From Polaribacter cellanae (GTDB lineage: Bacteria; Bacteroidota; Bacteroidia; Flavobacteriales; Flavobacteriaceae), in contig NZ_CP071869.1 in NCBI RefSeq assembly GCF_017569185.1, forward strand, positions 62,001-126,000: a stretch of 64,000 nucleotides of DNA, given 5' to 3'. Position 1 is the stretch's first letter. Each line of letters opens with the position of its first letter. The notes under the pieces are model-generated. The model did no database searches. It saw nothing but the letters and a program-made list of their open reading frames with translations, and had not been told where the DNA came from. Both the position numbers and the translations under genes were made by a program. Below are positions 45,224-53,433 of the stretch, one piece after another.

Positions 45224-46147
45224 TTATTTTTTTACGAATGAAACCACTGTTTTTATTAATTCTTCAGAAATTGGAAAATCTGGAGAAAAATACGATTTCA
45301 TATTATCTTCTTCTTTTTCGATTGTTTTTAAAACATGATTCATGTTTTTTATAATTGCAAAATGGGCGGTTGGTTTTGCGCTTTTTAATGCATTTGCATC
45401 TTCAATTTTTACTTGCATATCTTTATCGCCATTTAAAATTAAAACAGGAATTTCTAGTTTTTTTATTTCAATAGTTGGGTTTATTTCCATCCAAGATAAT
45501 AAGAAAGATTGGTTTGGTTTTGCAAAAATGCTCACTAAAAACGGATTTACAGTTTTAATTTTTCTTTTCATTCGAAGTGTATCGAATTGTTTTTGGGCAG
45601 CTTCTCCTAAAGTTGGGTTGTTTTTACTTATTTGTTTGATAATTGTTTTATCAATAGTTTCTCCAGCACCAGCAATAGAAATGTATTTATCTACATTTTT
45701 AGAAGCCAACATGGCTATTAACGAACCTTGGCTGTGCCCTGCTAAAATAATTTTTGTAAAACGTTTATCATTCTTAAAATGATTTACAACAGCTTCTGCA
45801 TCTACAGCAAAATCTCGAACCAAAGTGTTTTTTAGAAGATGCTTGTTTTTAGGATTTGCAGTTCTTTTATCGTAACTAAAAAATGCAATACCTTCTTTAT
45901 TTACTGCTTCGCGAAATTGCTGAATGTAATTCGCTTTTACGTTTTGCGCTGGCTGATTTCCATTTCTATCAATTTGTCCAGAACCATGCATCCAAATAAT
46001 TAAAGGTTGGTTTTCTGCTGAAAATGTTAACGTTCCAGGAAGTTCGATTTCTTTATTATAAATGGTAATTTCTTCGGTATTTAACTGAGCAAAAGCGGCA
46101 GAAATACTGACGATATAAATAACTAAATAAGCGATAATTCTAACCAT
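45224..46147 (-). CDS. Exported alpha/beta hydrolase
   Basis: The protein has 307 residues with a signal peptide ('YLVIYIVSISAAFAQ'). The nucleophile elbow is 'LAGHSQGSLIAML', and the oxyanion-type turn is 'PLIIWMHGSGQIDRNGNQP'. An Asp in 'LILNGDKDMQV' and a His in 'NMNHVLK' complete a catalytic triad. It is likely an esterase or acyl hydrolase in the periplasm. It lies 21 bp after the PH-like gene and 1 bp ahead of the ribbon-helix-helix gene. Confidence 0.88.
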   Translation of the reverse strand: MVRIIAYLVIYIVSISAAFAQLNTEEITIYNKEIELPGTLTFSAENQPLIIWMHGSGQIDRNGNQPAQNVKANYIQQFREAVNKEGIAFFSYDKRTANPKNKHLLKNTLVRDFAVDAEAVVNHFKNDKRFTKIILAGHSQGSLIAMLASKNVDKYISIAGAGETIDKTIIKQISKNNPTLGEAAQKQFDTLRMKRKIKTVNPFLVSIFAKPNQSFLLSWMEINPTIEIKKLEIPVLILNGDKDMQVKIEDANALKSAKPTAHFAIIKNMNHVLKTIEKEEDNMKSYFSPDFPISEELIKTVVSFVKK

Positions 46148-46168
46148 TGTATTTATTTTCGTAGGTTT

Positions 46169-46645
46169 TTAAAACATTAATTGCTTCCTCTTTTTTTTCT
46201 GAGTACCAATTAATAATTTCTTTCCGTTTTTTAATACTAATTGAATGCCAATATCACCAGAAACATTAATGCATTTTCCTTTCTTTTTATTCCAAAGAGA
46301 ACCACCTTTTAATCCCCAACCAACATATTCTCCAATAGGGTCGTAAATTCTTACTTTTGCAGAAGTTATTTCTTTCCATTCAATTTTTCTAAATTTAAAA
46401 TGAAAAGGAAAAAACTGATATTGAATTCCCTGCTCATCTATTTTTGTTTTTAGTTTAAAAGCAAAAATAAAAAGAGCGGAAGCCAAAATACCTGTTAGGG
46501 TTAATACAAAAGAAGTTGTGGTCATTTTAGTGTAATCTTTTAAATATTCTTGAAAAACTATAATAACAGGAACAATTAAACTTACTGCCATTACTGCAAT
46601 TAACCAAGTTTGTGTAAAACGTTGTTCTTCCTTAAAAACTTTCAT
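46169..46645 (-). CDS. Two-helix membrane protein with a PH-like C-terminal domain
   Basis: The protein has 158 residues from the ATG at 46645 (a longer start at 46714 overlaps the DUF4177 gene and is rejected). Two hydrophobic helices (about 13-32 and 41-61) are followed by 'KIDEQGIQYQFFPFHFKFRKIEWKEI', 'IGEYVGWGLKGG' and 'IQLVLKNGKKLLIGTQ', a bacterial PH-like pattern. The function is unknown. It is 2 bp after the DUF4177 gene. Confidence 0.75.
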   Translation of the reverse strand: MKVFKEEQRFTQTWLIAVMAVSLIVPVIIVFQEYLKDYTKMTTTSFVLTLTGILASALFIFAFKLKTKIDEQGIQYQFFPFHFKFRKIEWKEITSAKVRIYDPIGEYVGWGLKGGSLWNKKKGKCINVSGDIGIQLVLKNGKKLLIGTQKKKRKQLMF

Positions 46646-46647
46646 TT

Positions 46648-46806
46648 TTATCTGTTTTTGTCTCTTTCTAATACAATCGCATTCCAATTGGTTGGTATTT
46701 CTTTTAAAGCCCAACCTTCTCTCGCAAACTGATTTAATAAATCTTCCAATTTCTGATTTCTATTTCTAAGACCTAATTTTAAGGTAACTACTTTATATTC
46801 TTTCAT
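46648..46806 (-). CDS. DUF4177 protein, 52 residues
   Basis: Starting at the ATG at 46806 it encodes 52 residues: 'MKEYKVVTLKLGL', then 'LEDLLNQFAREGWALKEIP' and 'NAIVLERD', the complete short DUF4177 domain. The start is 1 bp after the stop of the preceding frameshifted gene. The function is unknown. Confidence 0.82.
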   Translation of the reverse strand: MKEYKVVTLKLGLRNRNQKLEDLLNQFAREGWALKEIPTNWNAIVLERDKNR

Positions 46807-46807
46807 G

Positions 46808-47289
46808 TTAAATGTATTCAATTTTAATCCTTGCATTTCTTCTTTGAATTTCTTCTAAAAAAGATTCTAATTGATTTTTATCTTTTCTTAATTTAATAAT
46901 TTTTTCTCTGCCATTGTTCTTTTTAAAAGTAATTTCGATTTTGCTATCTTCATCTATATTATCCTCGTTTACATCATTATCAATTTCGATTGTGATTAAA
47001 TCATTTATTTCAATTTTATTAGACCAAACATTTTTAAAAACGATTTCAAGAAAAAAATATACTAAACAAATAGAAGCAAGACCAAATATCCCAAAATCCA
47101 ATAATCATAAGTTTTAGTTATATTTTTAAAATTTAATAATTTTACTATAAATGTGCCAATAAAACCCACACCCGTAATAAATTTAAAAATATCTTTAAAA
47201 TACTTAAATTCGTTAAAAATAAATTTAAGTTCGGAATTACTAACCTGTAATTTGCCATTAACTAATTCATAGGATTGAAATGGTTTCAT
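46808..47289 (-). pseudogene. Two-helix protein gene with an apparent frameshift
   Basis: Two overlapping ORFs look like one protein. The first (47289-47062) starts 'MKPFQSYELVNGKLQVSN', has a helix and ends 'YDYWILGYLVLLLFV'. The second (47101-46808) continues as 'FGIFGLASICLVYFFLEIVFKN' and ends with a charged helix. One extra T in the TTTT run of 'GGATTTTGGGATATT' (minus, about 47092) would join them as '...DYWIFGIFGLASICL'. The joined protein would be about 160 residues with two membrane helices. A sequencing error and a real mutation are both possible. Confidence 0.65.
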
Positions 47290-47318
47290 ATTCGAAGAAA
47301 TCTAAATTTTATTTATAC

Positions 47319-47352
47319 TTAGTTCCTTCCATTTGGGAAGGCTAGAATGAAC
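47319..47352 (-). repeat. Dispersed repeat family B
   Basis: On minus: AAGTTCATTCTAGCCTTCCC then AAATGGAAGGAACT. It separates the SPFH gene (stop at 47356) from the rest of its operon. Confidence 0.7.
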
Positions 47353-47355
47353 TTA

Positions 47356-48216
47356 TTAATGACTCAAAGTTCCAGCATTTACAACAGGAGAAGCTTCTTT
47401 ATCGCCACATAAAATAACTAATAAATTACTTACCATTGCCGCTTTTCTTTCCTCATCTAATTCTACAATTTGTTTTTTGTTTAACTCTTCCAAAGCCATT
47501 TCTACCATTTCCACAGCACCTTGTACAATTTTATGTCTTGCAGCTACAATTGCAGTTGCTTGTTGTCTTTTTAGCATGGCAGACGCAATTTCATTTGCAT
47601 AGGCTAAATACCCAATTCTTGCTTCTAAAACTTCGATTCCTGCGATTGTTAAACGCTCGTCGATTTCTTTTTCTAAAGCTTCTGAAACTTCGTTTACACT
47701 AGAACGTAACGTAATATCTTCATCATGACCTTCGTCCGCGAAATTATCATAAGGATACATACTTGCTAATTTACGAACAGCTGCATCTGTTTGTACTCTT
47801 ACAAAATTCTCGTAATTATCTACATCAAAAGCAGCTTTGTAAGTATTCGTAACACGCCAAACTAAAATAGTGGAAATCATAACAGGGTTTCCTAATTTAT
47901 CGTTTACTTTTAAACGCTCACTGTCGAAATTGCTCGCTCTTAAAGAAATAGATTTCTTTCTATATAAAGGGTTTGCCCAGTACAATCCGTTTTCTTTAAT
48001 CGTTCCAACGTATTTTCCAAATAATAAAATAACCTTAGAAGTATTAGGGTTTACAAGTATAAATCCGAAGAAACCGATAAAACCGACCAAAGTTGCTAAT
48101 AAATAAATAGGATTTTCGGACTGAATAACCATAGCAATTCCTCCAAAGAATAATAAGGCAATAATTACTAACATTAAGTAACCGTTTGCTAATTTGATGA
48201 TTTTTTCTGCTTTCAT
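47356..48216 (-). CDS. SPFH/band 7 domain membrane protein
   Basis: The protein has 286 residues. Two N-terminal helices (about 13-32 and 37-54) are followed by the SPFH domain: 'VILLFGKYVGTIKENGLYWANP', 'NPVMISTILVWRVTNTYKAAFDV', 'ALEKEIDERLTIAGIEVLEARI'. A long Ala/Glu helix completes it. Such proteins oligomerise on membranes, like prohibitin or HflK/C. It heads the operon SPFH - frameshifted gene - DUF4177 - PH-like - hydrolase - ribbon-helix-helix. Confidence 0.92.
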   Translation of the reverse strand: MKAEKIIKLANGYLMLVIIALLFFGGIAMVIQSENPIYLLATLVGFIGFFGFILVNPNTSKVILLFGKYVGTIKENGLYWANPLYRKKSISLRASNFDSERLKVNDKLGNPVMISTILVWRVTNTYKAAFDVDNYENFVRVQTDAAVRKLASMYPYDNFADEGHDEDITLRSSVNEVSEALEKEIDERLTIAGIEVLEARIGYLAYANEIASAMLKRQQATAIVAARHKIVQGAVEMVEMALEELNKKQIVELDEERKAAMVSNLLVILCGDKEASPVVNAGTLSH

Positions 48217-48339
48217 GTGTAGTTGATTTAAAATGATATTAATTTGATATCATAAAGATATAAATAAATTTTTAATATTTCCAAATAATTATGCTATTTA
48301 TTTTTATAACTTCGCACAGAATTATAAATATTCCTATAA

Positions 48340-49122
48340 ATGAAGCTTAAAATTGTTATTCTATTGTCTTTTCTTTTTTTTTCGCAGTCAGAAAAAGAAG
48401 AAACTTTCTTTTGGGGACAAAATGGACATAGAGCTACCGCTAAAATTGCTGAAAATCATTTAAGTAGAAGAGCAAAAAGGAAAATAGATAAATTGTTGAA
48501 AGGACAAAGTTTAGCGTTCGTATCTACCTTTGCAGACGAAATCAAGTCAGATAAGAAATACGATAAATACTATTCTTGGCACTATATAAATATGGGTTTA
48601 GAGCAGACTTATGCAGAAGCCAAGAAGAATCCGAAAGGAGATTTGGTTACAGGAATTAAGAAATGTATTAAAGTTTTAAAGGATAAAAATAGTTCACAAG
48701 AACACAAAGCTTTCTATTTAAAATTGTTAGTTCATTTTGTGGGAGACTTACATCAGCCAATGCATATTGGACAGAGAGAAGACAAAGGAGGAAACACCAT
48801 ACAAGTTCAGTGGTTTGGAAAAGGAACAAATTTACATGCAGTTTGGGACACAAAAATGATTGAAGAATGGAATATGAGTTATTTAGAATTGGCAAATAAC
48901 GCAAAAGATTTATCTAAAAAACAAATAAAAGCCATCGAAAAAGGTACTATTGAAGATTGGGTAAATGAGGTTCACGAACTTACCAAAGAAATTTACAAGT
49001 CAGTTAAAGTAGGAGAAAATTTACGTTACAAATATTCTTATGACCATTTTGTAACGGTTAGAAACCAACTACAAATAGGAGGAATTCGCTTAGCAAAAAT
49101 ATTGAATGATATATTTTGTTAA
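48340..49122 (+). CDS. S1/P1-type nuclease, exported
   Basis: The protein has 260 residues. After the signal peptide the mature chain begins near 'FFWGQNGHRATAKIAENHL'; the N-terminal Trp, a zinc ligand in this family, appears at its usual place. Further zinc ligands are in 'FVSTFADEIKSD', 'YSWHYINM', 'LVHFVGDLHQPMHIG' and 'NLHAVWDTKM'. It degrades single-stranded DNA and RNA and 3' phosphates outside the cytoplasm, probably for nutrient recovery. It is transcribed alone. Confidence 0.94.
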   Translation: MKLKIVILLSFLFFSQSEKEETFFWGQNGHRATAKIAENHLSRRAKRKIDKLLKGQSLAFVSTFADEIKSDKKYDKYYSWHYINMGLEQTYAEAKKNPKGDLVTGIKKCIKVLKDKNSSQEHKAFYLKLLVHFVGDLHQPMHIGQREDKGGNTIQVQWFGKGTNLHAVWDTKMIEEWNMSYLELANNAKDLSKKQIKAIEKGTIEDWVNEVHELTKEIYKSVKVGENLRYKYSYDHFVTVRNQLQIGGIRLAKILNDIFC

Positions 49123-49482
49123 AGAGAACTCCTTTTATTTCCCTATTTCGACTATGCTCAATAAAAACTCCCTGCAAAATACTCTACTTTGTGAAGCTCT
49201 GTGGAGAACCCAGACAATATTTTCAAAACTCTTATTTTTACCACATAGTAGCATAGAAAACATAGAAAAAAACTCTGTGAAGCTCTGTGGAAAAATTCAC
49301 ACATGATTTGTGAAATCCGTGAAATTCGTGTTTTTTTATTACCACACAAATCCGTGCAAATCTGTGAAATCCGTGTCTTTTTAATTTTATATCCAAAATC
49401 CAGAAACCCCTACCATAAAACATTTTTGTTAAGAATCCGTTAAATACTAACAACCTATTTTATTTATGCTTAATTTTAAAAG
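49123..49482. repeat. Gene-free stretch made of short repeated 'CTCTGTGAA' words
   Basis: TGTGAAGCTCTGTGGA occurs at about 49190 and again at about 49275. 'CCACATAGTAGCATAGAAAA' lies at 49240-49259 and 'AAATCCGTG' three times between 49300 and 49375. The same vocabulary (CTCTGTGAACCTCTGTG, AATCTGTGAAATCTGTG, ACATAGAAAACATAG) makes up the tandem units at 55986 and the flanks of the 61208 gene. No ORF or RNA gene is evident. Confidence 0.75.
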
Positions 49483-50019
49483 ATGAAGTGGAAAGTATTA
49501 TTTATCGGACTTTTAGTAGTTGTATCATTTTCTTGTAAGAAAGAAAAAGTAGCAGAAAAAGAAGTGAAAAAGGAAGCTGTTGTTCAGGAAAACAAAACGA
49601 CCGTAAAATCCTATACTTACAAAGAACTAAAACCTTTGTTAGAAAAAAATGATGATAAAATTTACGTCATCAATTTCTGGGCAACTTGGTGTAGGCCTTG
49701 TGTAAAGGAATTGCCTTCTTTCGAAAAATTGGGTAAGGAATATGCTAATAAAAATGTAGAAGTTATTTTAGTAAGTTTAGATTTCCCGAAACAAGTAGAT
49801 AAAAAACTGATTCCTTTTATTGAAAAGAAAAACTTACAATCGGAAGTAATTTTATTAGACGATATTAACGAAGATGTTTGGATAAAAGCAATTGACAAAA
49901 ATTGGTCTGGAGCGATTCCTGCAACCTTAATATATAATAAAGACAAGAGAATGTTTTACGAACAATCTTTTGAATACGAAACTTTAGAGAAAGAAGTACA
50001 AACCTTTTTAAATCCTTAG
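49483..50019 (+). CDS. TlpA-like thioredoxin lipoprotein
   Basis: The protein has 178 residues. The lipobox 'VVVSFSCKK' gives Cys at about 18. The thioredoxin fold has 'VINFWATWCRPCVKELPSFEKL' in part, with the CRPC redox pair, and the cis-Pro in 'SGAIPATLI'. It acts as a membrane-anchored periplasmic thiol oxidoreductase. The next gene starts 3 bp later and is also a thioredoxin-fold protein, so the two likely cooperate. Confidence 0.9.
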   Translation: MKWKVLFIGLLVVVSFSCKKEKVAEKEVKKEAVVQENKTTVKSYTYKELKPLLEKNDDKIYVINFWATWCRPCVKELPSFEKLGKEYANKNVEVILVSLDFPKQVDKKLIPFIEKKNLQSEVILLDDINEDVWIKAIDKNWSGAIPATLIYNKDKRMFYEQSFEYETLEKEVQTFLNP

Positions 50020-50022
50020 AAA

Positions 50023-50631
50023 ATGAAAATTACAAAAGCAATATTAGTAATCTGTGTATTTGCATTAACTGCATTTACCCTGAAAACAGAGAAAAAAGAC
50101 GGTTATAAAATCGGAGATAAAATTGAAGATTTTAAATTAAAAAGCATCGATAATAAAATGGTTTCTTTATCAGATTATACATCTGCAAAAGGATTTATTA
50201 TCATATTTACCTGTAATACTTGCCCATATTCTGTGGCAAATGAAGATAGAATTATTGCTTTAGACCAGAAATACAAAAAAGCAGGTTTTCCTGTAATTGC
50301 CATTAACCCAAATGATCCTGCAGCAGTTTCTGGAGATAGTTTCGAGAAAATGCAGGTTAGAGCAAAAGAAAAAGGATTTACTTTTCCGTATTTATTTGAC
50401 GATGGACAAAAAGTGTATCCAAAATTTGGAGCTACAAAAACGCCACATGTTTATATTATTACCAAAAAAGATATGAAAGTGCAGTACATTGGAGCGATTG
50501 ATAATAGTTCTAGAAACCCAGATGCAGTTACAGAAAAATATGTAGAAAATGCTGTGGATGCTTTATTAGCAGGAAAAAAAGTGGAAAAAACTGAGACAAG
50601 AGCTATTGGTTGTTCTATTAAAGTGCAGTAG
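50023..50631 (+). CDS. Exported redoxin (AhpC/TSA-like) family protein
   Basis: The protein has 202 residues with an N-terminal signal ('ILVICVFALTAFTLKTE'). The redoxin fold shows 'KIEDFKLKSIDNKMVSLSDY' and the active segment 'FTCNTCPYSVANEDRI' with two Cys in CNTC. 'FPYLFDDGQKVYPKFGATKTPHVYI' in part holds the cis-Pro. It resembles thiol peroxidase/resA-like redoxins of unknown substrate. It is 3 bp after the TlpA-like gene. Confidence 0.87.
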   Translation: MKITKAILVICVFALTAFTLKTEKKDGYKIGDKIEDFKLKSIDNKMVSLSDYTSAKGFIIIFTCNTCPYSVANEDRIIALDQKYKKAGFPVIAINPNDPAAVSGDSFEKMQVRAKEKGFTFPYLFDDGQKVYPKFGATKTPHVYIITKKDMKVQYIGAIDNSSRNPDAVTEKYVENAVDALLAGKKVEKTETRAIGCSIKVQ

Positions 50632-50655
50632 AGGTTTTGTTTTTTGATATATAAT

Positions 50656-50680
50656 AAATCCCAAGTTTTGCTTGGGATTT
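50656..50680 (+). terminator. Terminator after the redoxin gene
   Basis: AAATCCCAAG (50656-50665) pairs with CTTGGGATTT (50671-50680), followed by ATTTGTTTTTT. Confidence 0.9.
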
Positions 50681-50856
50681 ATTTGTTTTTTAAGATTTTC
50701 ATTTAATAAAAGTAATGTGATTTTAAATTCAAAATAAAAAAAAACAGTTAGTTTTATAAAGTATTTTGTTTTGTTGATATTGTTGGAGTTTATTATTTAA
50801 CCTTTCAAAGGTTTGATGAAGTTTTGACGAAAAGTATGATTTAATTTATACTAATT

Positions 50857-51936
50857 TTATTTGATAAATCTAATTTGTAAATTCAGTTTAAAATATAATT
50901 TTTCTTCATGTTCGTAAAGAATTCCAAAATCGTGTCTTTTAGAACTTGCTGTATCTAATTTTGTATTACTAAATAAATAGTTTTCAAACTCGTTTTTATT
51001 ATAAATGTGATAACATAAAACATCTCCATTTTCTTTAACAACCAAATACCCACCAGTTGTGTCATATTCTCCAGCCCAAACTTTAGAAGGCATCATTCCT
51101 AAAGCAATGTCTGTTAAAAATCGTTTGATTTTATATTCATAAAATTTGTGTTCGTAAGAAATATCAAAACCTAAAGGATTTTTAATATGCGTATTTTCTA
51201 CTAAATCTGAAACACTTGATTTCTTACTTGAATAAAATTCATAAACAATTTGAGATAGTATTTCAGGTAGTTTACTATCAATCAAAATTAAATTATTTGA
51301 AAATATTTGTTTTTCAGTTTTAACAAAATCAAATTTCCCATCAGATTTCAAAACAGAATTAATCCTGTCCATAATTTTACTACTGGAATCAATTAAATTG
51401 ATATTTTCAATTTCTAATTTAGATAGTTTTATATTTGAAATTTTAAAAATAAAATTTGTTGTTTTTCCAGCATTAAGTAGAGTCGAAGGGCTACCTAATT
51501 GTGATTTTATACTAAAACCTAAAGTTGGTTGCTGATTTGTTCTTTGATTGTGAACAACAATTGTAATATCTTTTTTTACGGTAGAACTTGCTTTTAAAGA
51601 AAGACAATTTATAGATTTCATAAATTCCTCTATTTCTGGAACTGAAAAAGTTCTTTCTTTATTTTCCTTAATTTTTTCAAGTAAGAATTTTGCTTTTTCT
51701 TTAAATATTGAAATAGAAATTTTTAAAACTTCTTCTCCCCCAGAAATGAGTATAATTTCATCCTCAATTGCGTATTCAAAACTTCCATTATTTTCAGTTC
51801 TTAAAACACGTAGAATAGGATAAACAATTCCTTCTAATTTTTCAAGATCTTTATTTCCAAGAAATAATTGTTTGTCTCCAAGTAATTTGAAAAGTGCATA
51901 AATTTCACTCCACTCTCCCTTATTTCCTGTAATCAT
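50857..51936 (-). CDS. HpaII-family type II restriction endonuclease
   Basis: The protein has 359 residues, close to the length of R.HpaII. It starts 'MITGNKGEWSEIYALFKLLG', and 'PTLGFSIKSQLGSPSTLLNAGKTTNFIFKI' contains the likely nuclease core (G-F-S-I-K-S with acidic residues before it). The end 'YEHEEKLYFKLNLQIRF' is also family-like. The start codon overlaps the methyltransferase stop (ATGA, 4 bp). By family it should cut CCGG; this rests on similarity I recognise, not on a test. Confidence 0.82.
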   Translation of the reverse strand: MITGNKGEWSEIYALFKLLGDKQLFLGNKDLEKLEGIVYPILRVLRTENNGSFEYAIEDEIILISGGEEVLKISISIFKEKAKFLLEKIKENKERTFSVPEIEEFMKSINCLSLKASSTVKKDITIVVHNQRTNQQPTLGFSIKSQLGSPSTLLNAGKTTNFIFKISNIKLSKLEIENINLIDSSSKIMDRINSVLKSDGKFDFVKTEKQIFSNNLILIDSKLPEILSQIVYEFYSSKKSSVSDLVENTHIKNPLGFDISYEHKFYEYKIKRFLTDIALGMMPSKVWAGEYDTTGGYLVVKENGDVLCYHIYNKNEFENYLFSNTKLDTASSKRHDFGILYEHEEKLYFKLNLQIRFIK

Positions 51937-53198
51937 AGACTTTTAAGTTTTTCTATAATTTTTCTTGCTGTAGCTTGAATTGCAGGAACTGCAACAGAAT
52001 TGCCAAACTGTTTATATGCTTGAGCATCTGAAACGACTATTTTGTAATTATCAGGAAAACCTTGTAATCTAGCCCATTCTCTTGGTGTCATTTTCCGAAT
52101 TCCTTCTCTATTTACTTTTCCTCGAATATGAGTTATTGGTGTAAAATCTTTTAATCTAAAATCATAAACCAAATTTCGTTCTCTTCCCATTCCTCCACAA
52201 ACAACAGCATTTGCAGTTCCGTTATTTGAAATTATTTCGTAACCAAATCCATTTCCTTTGCTTTCGTGTCTTGCTTTGTGATCCCTTAAAGTATTTATAT
52301 AAGTTTCTGATAAATAATACTTTACAGATACAGTTTTACTTTCTAAAATATTTTCGAGTGTTACTTTTTTCTTAATAGGTATTGGATATTCAAATTCTGT
52401 AATACCTAAATCTTTTTTAAATCCAACAATGAAAATTCGTTCTCTATTTTGAGGAACTCCAAATTCTTTTGCATTCATTATTCGTGGTTCAGGAATAAAA
52501 TACCCTAAATCTTCTCGTAAAACATTTAAAATTGTTGCCAGTGTTTTCCCTTTATCGTGACTTCGCAAACCTTTTACGTTTTCCAAAAATATAGCTTTTG
52601 GTTTTTTCTTTTTTATAATTTCAGCTACTTCAAAGAACAAAGTACCTCTTGTATCTTCAAATCCACCTCTTTTTCCAGCAATTGAAAATGCTTGACAAGG
52701 AAACCCAGCACATAAAACATCAAATTCGTCAGGAATGTAATTTTTTGTTTCTTTTTTGGTAATATCTCCAAACGGAACTTCTCCGAAATTAGCTTTATAA
52801 GTTTGTTTAGAATATTTGTCCCATTCACTTGTGAAAACACATTTTCCTTTCAGATTTTGAAATGCTAATCTAAATCCACCAATTCCAGCAAAAAGGTCGA
52901 TAAATTTAAAATCAGCTTTTTTCGGTGCAGGAAAAGGAATGTTTTCTTGCTGGAAAATTAAATGCTGAAGAGCTTCTTCAGCAGTTCTATTTGATATTTT
53001 TTCTTCAGGAAACTTATATTCAAATAAGTTTTTAACATGTTCTAAAGCATCTGGTTTATAGAATTTTGAAACTCCATTTTTGTGATTATGTAAATAGTGA
53101 GTAAACGCCGCTTCTGTGTCTTTTTCAGATTTTACAAGTGTGATTTTGAATTTTTTATCTTCAAAATTTTCAATCGATATTTTTTCCTTTAGAAGCAC
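51933..53198 (-). CDS. DNA (cytosine-5) methyltransferase, HpaII-like
   Basis: The protein has 421 residues. Motif I 'FIDLFAGIGGFRLAF' (99-113), motif IV 'GFPCQAFSIAGKRGGF' with catalytic Cys168, motif VI 'IFLENVKGL', motif VIII 'QNRERIFIVGF', and motifs IX-X 'MTPREWARLQGFPD' and 'QFGNSVAVPAI' are all present in standard order. A 95-residue N-terminal extension precedes motif I. It methylates cytosine to protect the host from the partner nuclease. Expected target CCGG. No Vsr or controller gene accompanies the pair. Confidence 0.95.
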   Translation of the reverse strand: MLLKEKISIENFEDKKFKITLVKSEKDTEAAFTHYLHNHKNGVSKFYKPDALEHVKNLFEYKFPEEKISNRTAEEALQHLIFQQENIPFPAPKKADFKFIDLFAGIGGFRLAFQNLKGKCVFTSEWDKYSKQTYKANFGEVPFGDITKKETKNYIPDEFDVLCAGFPCQAFSIAGKRGGFEDTRGTLFFEVAEIIKKKKPKAIFLENVKGLRSHDKGKTLATILNVLREDLGYFIPEPRIMNAKEFGVPQNRERIFIVGFKKDLGITEFEYPIPIKKKVTLENILESKTVSVKYYLSETYINTLRDHKARHESKGNGFGYEIISNNGTANAVVCGGMGRERNLVYDFRLKDFTPITHIRGKVNREGIRKMTPREWARLQGFPDNYKIVVSDAQAYKQFGNSVAVPAIQATARKIIEKLKSL

Positions 53199-53380
53199 TT
53201 TTATTGATTTTAATTATAATGCAAGTTACGAAAAAATTGTTGGTTAGATATGAAAAAAATCTATGTATGAGAAAGAACTCTTTGGTTTGAGAAACTACTA
53301 TATTATGTTAGAATACTAAAATTTAATATAATGTTTTCATTAATAATTTATATTAACACTTAGTTAATTTGTTAATCAAA

Positions 53381-53408
53381 AAAATCTCAAGTCGAAACTT
53401 GAGATTTT
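53381..53408 (-). terminator. Terminator after the DUF2911 gene
   Basis: AAAATCTCAAGT (53381-53392) pairs with ACTTGAGATTTT (53397-53408). Read on minus it lies 26 bp past the stop at 53434 and is followed by T residues. Confidence 0.85.
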
Positions 53409-53433
53409 AAATATTTTAAAAAAGGAAATCAAT

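Noticed and set aside
53358-53378. GTTAATTTGTTAAT before the restriction-modification genes as another regulator site
   Set aside because: Spacing is 8 bp, not 11, and no promoter element lies at the right distance.
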